The position numbers and the translations under genes are program-made. A DNA stretch of 64,000 bases from Reichenbachiella ulvae (GTDB lineage: Bacteria > Bacteroidota > Bacteroidia > Cytophagales > Cyclobacteriaceae): assembly GCF_025833875.1 (NCBI RefSeq), contig NZ_JAOYOD010000001.1, positions 2,666,001 through 2,730,000 of the forward strand. The letters are read 5' to 3'. The notes beneath the pieces are model-generated. The model was not told the origin of the DNA. It saw only the letters and a list, made by a program, of their open reading frames with translations, and searched no databases. Positions 46,654-55,286 of the stretch are shown in pieces. Every line of letters begins with the position of its first letter. Positions within the stretch are counted from its first letter, which is position 1.

Positions 46654-46881
46654 AGGCAAAGCAGCATCACAGTGATTTCACAAAAATTCCATAACGAAAG
46701 AGCCATCTTTCTGGCCGAACAAAACGGACTATCGGCCGTCGGGTTCAATGCTCGGGACTTGTCCTCCAACTATGGACGCAAAACTCACCTGAGAGAATAT
46801 CTGGCACGTGCCAAGGCTGTTCTGGATATCTGCCTGGGCGTTGAACCCAAATTTCTCGGAGACAAAATTGAAATTAAGTGA
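46654..46881 (+). pseudogene. C-terminal remnant of a SanA/YdcF-type (DUF218) protein
   Basis: The frame opens after a stop at 46651-46653 and encodes only the end of the family: ITVISQKFHNERAIFLAEQNG, GFNARDLS, REYLARAKAVLDICLGVEPKFLG. SanA-type proteins are usually over 200 residues, with a membrane helix and a catalytic region that are missing here. The GTG at 46672 encodes a conserved residue of the motif and is unlikely to be a true start. The DNA just upstream holds array 2 and other repeats, suggesting a deletion or replacement of the 5' part. Confidence 0.75.
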
Positions 46882-46991
46882 GGGGAAATTAGCATCCACT
46901 AATCGGGATGCCATTTCGGTAGATATAGCAGTACCGAGTTCTTTCCGCTATATTTAGAGGTATATACTAGACCCGATAGCCAATATCAACT

Positions 46992-47231
46992 ATGAAAACA
47001 ATGACTTGCAAACAACTAGGCGGTGCCTGTGATCTGGAATTTCACGCCGAATCCTTCGAGCAAATGGCCGAATTGAGCAAACAACATGGCATGGACATGT
47101 ATCAAAAGAAAGATCCTAAACATCTTGCCGCTATGGGAGAGATGCAGGAATTGATGCAAAACCCTGAAGCCATGCAGGCGTGGTTTGAGAGCAAAAAGAA
47201 AGAATTTGAGGCACTGCCTGATGGCAATTAA
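46992..47231 (+). CDS. DUF1059-family small protein
   Basis: 79 residues. The opening MKTMTCKQLGGACDLEFHAESFEQM, with two Cys residues, matches the start of DUF1059, in which a short N-terminal strand pair is followed by helices. The remainder is Met- and Gln-rich (GMDMYQKKDPKHLAAMGEMQELMQNPEAM). The function of the family is unknown; the paired Cys may bind metal or form a disulfide. The gene is complete, has an ATG and stands alone. Confidence 0.8.
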   Translation: MKTMTCKQLGGACDLEFHAESFEQMAELSKQHGMDMYQKKDPKHLAAMGEMQELMQNPEAMQAWFESKKKEFEALPDGN

Positions 47232-47314
47232 TGACAGTACAAAAGCTTTACATCAATCATCGACGGAACTCCAATGCCATGAGGGTTTCAGTGATGATTA
47301 TTTAATTGGTAGAT

Positions 47315-47932
47315 CTAGCCTTCTACTCTAAAAGCTGCCTCTTTGAATGCTAAACCTGATATTCCATTTTCCTCTAATGCATTTTTCAATTTATTAGACA
47401 CATAAATAGCCGAGTCTAGATAGGGAATAAAAAACATGTCCAAGTTAAAATCTGAAGTTAGAATTTTTTCTTCAACATGTACACTCCCCATATTCCCAAC
47501 TACATTCTTCTTGAATTGAATGAGTTCCTCAGAAGAACCACAAGTAAACCACCCCTTCCTAACTCCAAACTGTCTGTAATAGAAAGAAGATTGACTATAA
47601 TTCAACCAATCTACTTCTTCAATGCTACCAAGAAAGCTCAGCCAGTAATATGGAGTCTTTGAATCTGATTCTACAGGGATAATTTGCTTTTCCATCAATT
47701 TATAATTGGAAAGTACCTTGAGCAATCTTTGGCTAACCAATAGCCCAGTTGCAGAAATTGTTGTCTGAGACAAACAATCCGTTTCTTCTGCCCCACCCTC
47801 CATTCTCATCTTGAGTTTCTCTGAGCCAGTAAGAACTATCTCATTGCTAATTTGATGTGCAAACTCCTGGTTGAGGAATATTGCCTGAGGATAAATATGG
47901 GGTGACGCTCTAACTAATGAATAATAGTCCAC
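47315..47932 (-). CDS. Imm11-family (DUF1629) protein, orphan immunity-like gene
   Basis: 205 residues. The C-terminal part FNLDMFFIPYLDSAIYVSNKLKNALEENGISGLAFKEA (about 162-199) matches the Imm11/DUF1629 signature, in which such proteins act as immunity partners of polymorphic toxins. The N-terminal half (LGSIEEVDWLNYSQSSFYYRQFGVRKGW) is also typical. No toxin gene or secretion-linked toxin lies next to it on either strand, so it is an orphan or a spare immunity gene. It is cytoplasmic, without a signal peptide. Confidence 0.75.
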   Translation of the reverse strand: MDYYSLVRASPHIYPQAIFLNQEFAHQISNEIVLTGSEKLKMRMEGGAEETDCLSQTTISATGLLVSQRLLKVLSNYKLMEKQIIPVESDSKTPYYWLSFLGSIEEVDWLNYSQSSFYYRQFGVRKGWFTCGSSEELIQFKKNVVGNMGSVHVEEKILTSDFNLDMFFIPYLDSAIYVSNKLKNALEENGISGLAFKEAAFRVEG

Positions 47933-48199
47933 TCAGTATTAATTAAATATTCAAATATAAATTATTCTGATCTCATAACTATTTCCCATTCATCCAACAT
48001 GGAAGCCTGCTTTTAAGATTTAGCAAGTTGAAACTCTGGTTACACCTAGACCTGTCAAAATGATGGGGTTGTTCACAATGCTGTAACAAAAAGGTTGATC
48101 AAGTTTTATTAATTGGACATTTTTAGCCAATGAACACCTTGTTTCTCCATCCGTTCTCTATTTGCATAGCTCAATGGAAGGGCCTAGTTTTAGCACACT

Positions 48200-48685
48200 A
48201 TGACTAAACAAAAAATCTTCCAATTACTGCCCTACTTCGAAAAGGCATTTTTGGCAATCACGGCAGTGGGGTATATCAATCTGCTCATTGGACTGAACTT
48301 CCCGATGATTTTAAGTATCGGACTGACAGGACTGGCAGCCACGTTTTTTCTCCATGCCTACAAACCTTTGGATCTAGAGCGACCAAAAGACGAAACCTCG
48401 AGTCTAGCCGAACTGCTCGGCACTACTGTCATACCAAAAGTACTTTGGATGAGCGCCTCAGTCTCAACAGTTGGGATCATGTTTTACACCCTAGATTTAC
48501 CGGGCTACCTCAATATGCTGACGATTGGAGGGACCTCCCTATTGATTGGATCAATTGTACTGCTGTTATTGAAAGTTTCGGGAACCAGATATCTAGAAGA
48601 GACAGCCTTAGTGCTTTATAGAGCTATACCCATTATGCTTGTTGTTGCCTTTATTCTATTAGTATCGGAGCAAATACTAGGATGA
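48200..48685 (+). CDS. Five-helix membrane protein, unknown
   Basis: 161 residues with about five hydrophobic helices (near 15-31, 33-54, 80-97, 107-125 and 140-158). A cytoplasmic segment around residues 55-75 (YKPLDLERPKDETSSLAE) is the only long polar stretch. I recognise no family, although the layout resembles Bacteroidetes GldL-like small membrane proteins. Its stop overlaps the next start by 4 bp (ATGA), so the two are coupled. The 267 bp upstream contain no clear promoter. Confidence 0.65.
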   Translation: MTKQKIFQLLPYFEKAFLAITAVGYINLLIGLNFPMILSIGLTGLAATFFLHAYKPLDLERPKDETSSLAELLGTTVIPKVLWMSASVSTVGIMFYTLDLPGYLNMLTIGGTSLLIGSIVLLLLKVSGTRYLEETALVLYRAIPIMLVVAFILLVSEQILG

Positions 48686-48999
48686 CTAGTCATAAAGTAC
48701 ATTCTTGGTCTATTGTACTTTCCTTGCTATTAAGCCTAATTGGAATCATCTTCATCATCATAGGCCAATACAAGTTAGGGCTAGCCTATCAATATGCCGA
48801 TGGTAAAACCCAGGCACTCTATGGAGTAAAGGTTTTTTTAATGGGAAGCCAATGGCTTTGGTTTGGGCTTTTTGCTTTGATATTCTCTGTCATTTCAATG
48901 ATTCGAAAGGAAAAAAGGATTCATATACTCATCTCCCTTATTCTCGCCCTAATCGAAATAATCCTGCCTTTTTCTAATCTTTGGAAGTTTTGGGCTTAA
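48682..48999 (+). CDS. Three-helix membrane protein, unknown
   Basis: 105 residues with three hydrophobic helices (about 6-27, 49-69 and 76-97). Its start overlaps the previous gene by 4 bp, so translation is coupled. There are no catalytic motifs. It and the adjacent membrane genes may form one small membrane complex; this is inferred from gene order only. Confidence 0.6.
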   Translation: MTSHKVHSWSIVLSLLLSLIGIIFIIIGQYKLGLAYQYADGKTQALYGVKVFLMGSQWLWFGLFALIFSVISMIRKEKRIHILISLILALIEIILPFSNLWKFWA

Positions 49000-49026
49000 A
49001 ACAACCTAACCATAGTTAAAACTGAT

Positions 49027-49413
49027 ATGGCCTTTTTCAACCACAGAAACAGAATTATTATTGGATTAATGGTGGTGTTCTTCCTCCAGCTTTACTCTGA
49101 GTTTCACATTGAGAATTTAAAAGAAACCGTCATTTCGAAAATCCCTCATGAATATCACCTTGTTCCTGTCATCTTCTTTTCGACCGTACTTTTCTATTTC
49201 ATAGCCATCAAAAATTATCGAATAAGTTCTATCCTATCCACACTAATTCATGCACCTATTTCAGGTATTTCAATCATAGTTTTCGTCTTTATGATAAATA
49301 TAAATCTCGGTGATTGGGAATGGCTATGGCACCCTTTGCTTTGCTCCCTATTGGTTTGGATATCGTATGAACTATTCAGAAAACTAATAAACCAACCTGA
49401 TTCTCATTACTAA
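49027..49413 (+). CDS. Four-helix membrane protein, unknown
   Basis: 128 residues with four hydrophobic helices (about 9-24, 42-61, 68-92 and 98-117), separated by short charged loops. It starts 27 bp after the preceding gene, on the same strand. I recognise no family. The three genes between 48200 and 49413 share size, strand and membrane topology, which suggests a common function. Confidence 0.6.
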   Translation: MAFFNHRNRIIIGLMVVFFLQLYSEFHIENLKETVISKIPHEYHLVPVIFFSTVLFYFIAIKNYRISSILSTLIHAPISGISIIVFVFMININLGDWEWLWHPLLCSLLVWISYELFRKLINQPDSHY

Positions 49414-49526
49414 CTATCATCACCATTCCCCACTTTTGCTTTCCCCAACCGAACTCCCTACCTTTAATTGACGTATCGTGCATGAAAACAAATTGCACAA
49501 ACACAGATTCACCCAAAACAACAGCC

Positions 49527-50657
49527 ATGAAATACAAAGTCTTCCCTTGCCTCCTCGTCATTGTTTTATTTTCCTTAATTGCCTGTCAGCCCGAAGAGCC
49601 ACAGTACGTCTTTTCTATTGAAGGCAAAGTGCCAAACCTCTATCCAGGCCAGGTACTTTTGACCCAAGCCACGGACATCAACCAAAAGGAGTTCGAGGTA
49701 ATAGACACCCTATCCATTGCCCCTGACAGCAGCTTTCAGGCCAGCTACAACCTGGAGCCTCATTACTATGTTTTAAATTTTTATGACTCTCTAAAAGTCC
49801 CTTTCATAGCAGATTCAGGTCAGCAGATCAAGATAGAGTTCCCGACTGACGGAAGAGCCATTGTCTCAGGTTCGCCAGACACCGAACGCTTCGAACAGTA
49901 CGAAAAATTCAGGAATGACATCCTAAAACAAACGGTCTATCCTCTCCGTGGACAGCTCTACTCCATGCTCGGTCAGAACGATCCCAACCTTGGACCCCAA
50001 ATCGGTGAACTGGGACAGAGATTAGAGGCAGCAGAAGCAAAATACCGGGACACGCTGATCCATGCCGTAAAGAAAATGGGCCCCTCTATCGCGGTCTATC
50101 CTACCACGGTCCGTTGGAATGGCGACAAAGACATGGCCTACTATGACCAACTGGCTTCAGAGCTTTCCCAAAAATACGACGGCCTAAAAGTAGCTGAAGA
50201 GATCAACGAAAAGGTCCGTGTATTGAAGCAGGTATCTATCGGAGGCAAGGTGAGCGATATCGTGGCTCAGGACAGCACAGGCACAGAACTGACACTCTAT
50301 TCCAACCTGGGTAAATACACCTTGATTGACTTTTGGGGCAGCTGGTGTGCGCCTTGCCGAGCCGAAAGCCAATCTCTCAACGAAATGTACAGTCAATACC
50401 ACGATGCTGGATTCGAAATCTTTGGCTTTGGGGTAGAAACTAGAAAAGACAAATGGGCGCAGGCCATCCAAAAAGACAACAGGAACTGGATCAACGTGTC
50501 CACGCTAGACGGATACAAGAATGAGGTCTCGAAGGAGTACTCCATCACCTCCCTACCCAAAAACTTCCTGGTGGACGAAAACGGCATCATCATAGGTAAA
50601 GACCTACACGGAGAGGAATTGGCAGCAAAACTGGCGGAGTTGTTTTCTGGGATTTAG
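49527..50657 (+). CDS. TlpA-like thiol-disulfide oxidoreductase lipoprotein with DUF4369-like domain
   Basis: 376 residues from the ATG at 49527. This start gives a lipoprotein signal with lipobox SLIAC (Cys at about 20); the ATG at 49482 would add a polar 15-residue extension. An N-terminal DUF4369-like beta domain (about 25-125, FSIEGKVPNLYPGQVLLTQA) is followed by a helical linker and a thioredoxin fold (about 240-376) with the redox motif WCAPC (DFWGSWCAPCRAES) and the cis-Pro region SITSLPKNFLVD. Such proteins reduce periplasmic disulfides, for example in cytochrome maturation. The target is unknown. Confidence 0.88.
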   Translation: MKYKVFPCLLVIVLFSLIACQPEEPQYVFSIEGKVPNLYPGQVLLTQATDINQKEFEVIDTLSIAPDSSFQASYNLEPHYYVLNFYDSLKVPFIADSGQQIKIEFPTDGRAIVSGSPDTERFEQYEKFRNDILKQTVYPLRGQLYSMLGQNDPNLGPQIGELGQRLEAAEAKYRDTLIHAVKKMGPSIAVYPTTVRWNGDKDMAYYDQLASELSQKYDGLKVAEEINEKVRVLKQVSIGGKVSDIVAQDSTGTELTLYSNLGKYTLIDFWGSWCAPCRAESQSLNEMYSQYHDAGFEIFGFGVETRKDKWAQAIQKDNRNWINVSTLDGYKNEVSKEYSITSLPKNFLVDENGIIIGKDLHGEELAAKLAELFSGI

Positions 50658-50672
50658 AGTAAATCGTTCAAC

Positions 50673-51168
50673 GAATCTGTCTCAAAAGGTTCAATTAATT
50701 GAATTTGTCACATTGAGCCAAGTCGCCCGCCTGCCGGACGGTCAGGAAATGTACCTTTGAAAGGTAGAATCAATGTTTCGACGGTGCTACCAATGACGTG
50801 TTAGTAAAACTTGTGTTTTTTGATCTGTGGATCACCTCAGGTTCCTCCTTTCGTTGGAAGAACAGAACTGTTTAGTTTTTTCTATCGCAAATGCTAGCAT
50901 ATGCCACAGTCGTTGTGTCATTCCGACGCAGGAGGAATCTATGCGACAAATGCAAATCCGACAGTTTTTTAAAGACACTAAAATAATTTGCGTTTCTTGA
51001 TCTGAGGATCGCTTATAGATCTCTCCCTCTGGTCGAGATGACACAACAGTTTTAGCTTTTGAATTGCTACCACCTATGACCCCATCAGCTTTCGTCATTC
51101 CATTTTGTGCGGTTGGGTACCAAATGTTAGGTCTCAACATGACAATACGATGCTTTTGAGACAGATTC
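50673..51168. mobile_element. 496-bp MITE-like element with 16-bp terminal inverted repeats
   Basis: The ends are perfect inverted copies: GAATCTGTCTCAAAAG (50673-50688) and CTTTTGAGACAGATTC (51153-51168). Similarity continues inward with GTCACATTGAG versus GTCATGTTGAG. The interior holds two diverged copies of a unit around TTGATCTGNGGATC (50818 and 50998) and the phrase GTCATTCCGACGCAGGAGG (50917). There is no transposase. It fills the gap between the TlpA-like gene and the START-domain gene. Confidence 0.7.
50725..50745 (+). repeat. 21-bp GC-rich insert in the MITE
   Basis: GCCCGCCTGCCGGACGGTCA and one further base interrupt the sequence AAGTCG|AAATG. It resembles the reverse complement of the insert in R3 at 27919-27938 at about 18 of 21 positions. 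Confidence 0.6.
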
Positions 51169-51175
51169 ATTGTCA

Positions 51176-51772
51176 TCACTCCATCCGATCCAAATACTCC
51201 CCCAACTCCGTCAGGGTACTAATAGGCCCTGCCACTACGAACAGATTGGCCATACTGGGAGGCACATTCCCAGCAGGATCTCCTTTGAACTGATGTAGCA
51301 CTTCTGTTCCCTGTTCCTTAGGTTTCAATATCCAAATCCCCTCTGATACCGGCATCCGTACGACCCCATCTATTTCTTCGCGTGCTGTGGCATTCCGCAT
51401 ATAGCTCAGGCGAATCTCCTCCTCTGTTCTTTGAATCGTCAAATCCAGCACTGCATCGCGATTGCTAAAGGGAAAAGGCATGGCCAACTCCAGATAGTAG
51501 GTCATAGTACTATCCGACTGCTTCTCCAGCAGCTCAGCCTTTTCGCAATGGTCGTACCACTGCCGATAATGTTCAAAATCCAAAAGTGCCTTTAGCACCT
51601 CCCCCGGATCAGCCTGAACCCATCCCGTGGCACGAAACTCCTTGACCGGAGAGAGCTCCGAAGAACGCGTATATACCTTGATCCCATCTTCTGTTTTGGC
51701 ATATTGCCAGTCCTGAGCCAGCCCTAATACAGGTAAGCTGCCCAGCACAATCCATGTGAACACTCTAATCAT
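51176..51772 (-). CDS. START/SRPBCC-domain protein, secreted
   Basis: 198 residues with a signal peptide (about 1-19, ending GLAQ). The rest follows the START-like SRPBCC fold: DGIKVYTRSSELSPVKEFRATGWV, then LLDFEHYRQWYDHCEKAELLEKQSDSTMTYYLELAMPFPFSNRDAV, a pattern common in periplasmic START proteins. It probably binds a lipid or other hydrophobic ligand. Its start overlaps the DoxX-like gene by 8 bp, so the two are translated together. Confidence 0.8.
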   Translation of the reverse strand: MIRVFTWIVLGSLPVLGLAQDWQYAKTEDGIKVYTRSSELSPVKEFRATGWVQADPGEVLKALLDFEHYRQWYDHCEKAELLEKQSDSTMTYYLELAMPFPFSNRDAVLDLTIQRTEEEIRLSYMRNATAREEIDGVVRMPVSEGIWILKPKEQGTEVLHQFKGDPAGNVPPSMANLFVVAGPISTLTELGEYLDRME

Positions 51773-52211
51773 GATCTGCGGTGGCCAGACCTTGAGTAGA
51801 CGAAAGCTCCTTTGTAATCAAGCGTGCGTGGATCACCGCCAGCAGCAGGAAAAATCCAGGGATGTATGGAGGTTTGATCTTCAGCGGTAGCACAGCAGCC
51901 GGCACATCTGGGTGCAGGTGTACAAAGATACCCACAGCCATCATGATCACTACCAGAGCCGAGGCAGCCATCTTCGTCCAGTAAATGGCCATCGGCGAAA
52001 AGCCCCTCTGAATAAACAAAACAGCAAGAAGTGCGAGTCCCACTGCTAGCTCTCCTGCTATCCCCATGGCATACTCCAGCTCTCCAAATCCACTGCTCGA
52101 GATTTGCTCGGCATACCATCCTTTGAAGGGATCGAAAAACTTTAAAAACCCTACCATAAACATCGACACAGCTAGAAATACTGTGATCGATCTGCTTGAT
52201 TTAATTTTCAT
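51765..52211 (-). CDS. DoxX-like membrane protein
   Basis: 148 residues from the ATG at 52211; a longer frame upstream begins with a polar stretch and is unlikely. Four hydrophobic helices are seen (about 9-24, 42-63, 71-94 and 116-132). Sequence features (FLAVSMFMVGFLKFFDPF, then GELAVGLALLAVLFIQRGF) fit the DoxX superfamily. The function is unknown; relatives are linked to redox and oxidative stress. It precedes the START gene by a short overlap and is encoded beside an AraC regulator that may control it. Confidence 0.7.
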   Translation of the reverse strand: MKIKSSRSITVFLAVSMFMVGFLKFFDPFKGWYAEQISSSGFGELEYAMGIAGELAVGLALLAVLFIQRGFSPMAIYWTKMAASALVVIMMAVGIFVHLHPDVPAAVLPLKIKPPYIPGFFLLLAVIHARLITKELSSTQGLATADHD

Positions 52212-52300
52212 CTTGTCTGTGATTTGTTTGATGGAAACAAAGCTAGAATTACGGAAGGGCAAGGACTTGGAGTAAAAGCTCAAAGCCTTGGAGGATTGGC

Positions 52301-53134
52301 TCAGGACTGGCGGACCTCAGAGGGAGAGTAACCAAATTTGCTCTTGAACAGGCGGGAGAAATAGGCCGGGTCGGAGTAGCCTACCTGATAGGCCACTCTG
52401 GCAATGCCCTCTTCGGATACTTGTAGTAGCTCCCTGGCACGCTCCAGCTTCTGGCCATTGAGGTAGTTTTTCGGGCTGTCCCCATAGTGCTTCACAAACT
52501 CCCTCTTGAAGGAAGAGAGACTCATGTGACACAGCTCTGCCAACTGGCTAACTGTCAAGTCTGAATAGAGATGCGTCTGGATGACCTCCTGCATGGTAAC
52601 CTTGCGCGGAGCGAATAGCGCAGAAAACAACTCCAAAATAGATTCGGCATTTCGGGTCTGCACCAGGATCAAAATCAGCTCCTTGATTTTCAGTTCCAAC
52701 AGCTCGTCGGTGACCAGGGCCGGAGTGTCAAAATAGAAATCCAGACTTTCGATGAACTTGGACAGCGTCAGTTCAGGAAGGATCTTTTGGATATAGGGCG
52801 TCTCCTGTCGCTCTCGCAAAAAAGACGGCACTTCGTTTCGGTAAATATCCCGCAACAGCTCGGTAGGCAGATGCACAGCCAATACCTCGCAAGTCTCCGC
52901 CTCCGAACCTTGTAGCCAGTCTACGAAATATGTCCCACATTTGAGCAAAACGGATTCATTGGAAGGGAGCGTGATCTTCTGATCTGCCGCATGAAAATGA
53001 GCCGGCGATCCATTGACATACAAAAAGCAACCCTCGTCCTCGAAAAGCGCTTCGTATCGAAAGGGAGCCTGAATCCGAATCTTCTCGATCAGGGCCCTGC
53101 CCTTGTATTCAAATTTCTGTCTGTGGAGTATCAC
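52301..53134 (-). CDS. AraC-family transcriptional regulator
   Basis: 277 residues from a GTG start. The N-terminal about 170 residues form a cupin-like sensor region (FRYEALFEDEGCFLYVNGSPAHFHAADQ) of the ExsA type. The C-terminal pair of helix-turn-helix motifs (about 178-275) includes LTVSQLAELCHMSLSSFKREFVKHYGDSPKNYL and the signature VAYQVGYSDPAYFSRLFKSKFGYSPSEVR. It ends 90 bp before the DoxX-like start, so it could regulate those two genes; its ligand is unknown. Confidence 0.92.
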   Translation of the reverse strand: MILHRQKFEYKGRALIEKIRIQAPFRYEALFEDEGCFLYVNGSPAHFHAADQKITLPSNESVLLKCGTYFVDWLQGSEAETCEVLAVHLPTELLRDIYRNEVPSFLRERQETPYIQKILPELTLSKFIESLDFYFDTPALVTDELLELKIKELILILVQTRNAESILELFSALFAPRKVTMQEVIQTHLYSDLTVSQLAELCHMSLSSFKREFVKHYGDSPKNYLNGQKLERARELLQVSEEGIARVAYQVGYSDPAYFSRLFKSKFGYSPSEVRQS

Positions 53135-53196
53135 CGATAGCTACACGAAAATTAAAGATGGAAAGTTCGAATCAGTCTAAGGTCAAACTGTATCCC

Positions 53197-53481
53197 GCTC
53201 TTTTAAGTCTTAGCGCAGCGTGACTTGAAAGCATTGATGATGGCAAGTCTCCAGACTTGTTGGGTTAAAATTGCTAAATTCATAGGATTGACCATCAATC
53301 TAAAGCATGAGTGTATCTGGATATCATATAAGAAATCAGGAAGATGGACATTACCTAACATTTGCCATGGTTAAGTCCCAGCCTGTCTGCTGAAAGGGAT
53401 AGATGGTTTTTTGATCATCAAGTCTGAAGACTTGAATTTATCAGTTAGTTTTAAGTGCCCCTTCGGAACACTTAAAACAGC
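53197..53481. repeat. 285-bp direct repeat, copy 1
   Basis: It starts GCTCTTTTAAGTCTTAGCG and ends with the hairpin TTTTAAGTG...CACTTAAAA followed by CAGC, so the ends are short inverted repeats. Internal hairpins include CAAGTCTCCAGACTTG and CAAGTCTGAAGACTTG. Copy 2 lies 1152 bp downstream in the same orientation, with identical length and about 9 mismatches. Confidence 0.92.
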
Positions 53482-53517
53482 ACGGGCTTTTATTTTTACA
53501 CCACCAACTTTTGACCA

Positions 53518-54267
53518 ATGATATCATTCTTTCGAAAAAACAGACAAAACTTGCTTGCTACGGGTAAAACTGGAAAGTATCTCAAATATGCAATAGGCGA
53601 AATCTTTTTGGTGGTCGTAGGGATATTAATAGCACTGGGGATCGACGGGTGGAATACTGATAGAATAGAGAAAAACAGTCTCAAAAATTATTACAAACGC
53701 ATCATAGTAGAATTAGAATCAGAGGCCAATAACGCCGAATATCAAAAGAAAAAATTAGACTCACTCATAGATTATAACCAAAGGGCACTTAAGATTATTG
53801 ATTCCAATAATATTGATTCTTTAATGACACTAAAGAAACTTCTGGGAGCTACCGCTACATCCTGGGGTTTGATTTACGAATTCCCGATCACCCGAGAGTT
53901 TATCAATCAGAATTATTTGTCTAAAATTGAAAATGATTCATTAAAACTAGGTTTTGAACTCCTGAACAGTTCATTTCAACATTCTGAAACCTTGAACGAT
54001 TATAACATTTCGCAGTATGTCAACACCATCGAACCGTTTTTCATTCAACACATCAATTACAGTGAAACCGTTCTGCCAAGATATGCGAAAGGGTTAATTC
54101 AGGGAGGGCCCGAAACTCAATATGAAGACTTGCTGAACAATCTTGAATTATGGAATATCATTACTTTCAAACTTGAATCTTTAATTACCGAGTCGGGTAA
54201 TTTGGGCAACACCATTCAAGTTTTAGACTTCTTGAAGAAGCAATTAAAAAAAGAGATAGAAAGTTAA
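53518..54267 (+). CDS. DUF6090-family membrane-anchored protein
   Basis: 249 residues. The opening MISFFRKNRQNLLATGKTGKY, then LKYAIGEIFLVVVGILIALGIDGWN, is the signature of DUF6090: a basic start, one membrane helix (about 27-43) ending in an asparagine-rich turn, and a long helical extracytoplasmic part with few motifs. The function is unknown, although these genes are common in marine Bacteroidetes and often occur in families. It lies between two 285-bp direct repeats, an arrangement resembling a small composite unit, and is more A+T-rich than the AraC/DoxX genes beside it. Confidence 0.85.
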   Translation: MISFFRKNRQNLLATGKTGKYLKYAIGEIFLVVVGILIALGIDGWNTDRIEKNSLKNYYKRIIVELESEANNAEYQKKKLDSLIDYNQRALKIIDSNNIDSLMTLKKLLGATATSWGLIYEFPITREFINQNYLSKIENDSLKLGFELLNSSFQHSETLNDYNISQYVNTIEPFFIQHINYSETVLPRYAKGLIQGGPETQYEDLLNNLELWNIITFKLESLITESGNLGNTIQVLDFLKKQLKKEIES

Positions 54268-54348
54268 AACAGGTCTGATTCATGGCTTTAGGGTCTATAA
54301 TCTCGCATCTATCTAACTTCGTTTTGTAATATTCAAAAGGATTGCTCT

Positions 54349-54633
54349 GCTCTTTTAAGTCTTAGCGAAGCGTGACTTGAAAGCATAGATGATGGCAAGT
54401 CTCCAGACTTGTTGGGTTAAAATTGCTAAATTCATAGGATTGACCATCAATCTAAAGCATGAGTACATCTGGCTATCAAATAAGAAATCAGAAAGATAGA
54501 CATTACCTAACATTTGCCATGGTGAAGTCCCAGCCTGTCTGCTGAAAGGGATAGATGGTTTTTTGATCATCAAGTCTGAAGACTTGAATTTATCAGTTAG
54601 TTTTAAGTGCCCCTTCGGAACACTTAAAACAGC
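54349..54633. repeat. 285-bp direct repeat, copy 2
   Basis: Same orientation and length as 53197-53481. It ends 26 bp before the ATG of the next gene and could supply its leader. Confidence 0.92.
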
Positions 54634-54659
54634 GGGGATAGACAAAAAGAGCAAACTTC

Positions 54660-55163
54660 ATGAAACTACTTTTGACATTTTTACTCTCACTTTCACTTCT
54701 TAACGGGTTGTCCGCCCAGGATCAAGCAATACTTGAAATAAGGAAACTCTATAACGAAACTCAGATTAATAAGGATAGTTATTCTCGAACGACTCAAAAT
54801 GATTTTGAAAACTCCTCCGAAGGTGGAGAGATTACTGCTTTCAAAGATGTCAATGGAATAAGGTTGATCGAAACAATCTATTACGGCCACCTCGGTAAGA
54901 GCGAAAACGAATATTACTTCGCTGAGGGTCAGCTGTATTTCGCTTTTGTCAAAAATTATCGCTACAACGCACCTCCAACTCAACCTGAATATGACCACAC
55001 TAAAACAACAAAAGAGGAATATCGCTACTACTTTTGGAACAACAATATGATTCGCTGCATCCAGCCAGACGGAACGTATATGAATACAAATACAGAAGAT
55101 TTTGAATATCACAAACAGCGCATATCATCACTTGCAGATATAGCTATGGAGCAGATTGACTAA
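54660..55163 (+). CDS. Small secreted protein, unknown function
   Basis: 167 residues with a clear signal peptide (about 1-19, MKLLLTFLLSLSLLNGLSAQ). The mature part is rich in Tyr, Asn, Glu and Thr (YETQ-like segments such as IYYGHLGKSENEYYFAEGQLYFAFVKNYRYN), suggesting a compact beta protein, but I recognise no family. It follows the second 285-bp repeat directly. There is no sorting domain and no lipobox. The gene is complete and reads without interruption. Confidence 0.65.
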   Translation: MKLLLTFLLSLSLLNGLSAQDQAILEIRKLYNETQINKDSYSRTTQNDFENSSEGGEITAFKDVNGIRLIETIYYGHLGKSENEYYFAEGQLYFAFVKNYRYNAPPTQPEYDHTKTTKEEYRYYFWNNNMIRCIQPDGTYMNTNTEDFEYHKQRISSLADIAMEQID

Positions 55164-55286
55164 AATAAGGTTGCATCAACTACCTCACACCTATCTGCAT
55201 CAAGACTAGTCTACGAAGACATTTGCAATCTGATAATTTTATTAGTCTCCCAATAGTACGATCTTTGATTAAGCAACAGCAGTAGC

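Noticed and set aside
50832..51179. 115-codon minus-strand frame
   Set aside because: It reads through the MITE-like repeat, and its residues reflect the repeat phrase GTCATTCCGACGCAGGAGG rather than a protein family.
54355..54654. 99-codon minus-strand frame
   Set aside because: It lies inside the second 285-bp repeat with no start signal, and the matching copy 1 lacks an equivalent long frame.
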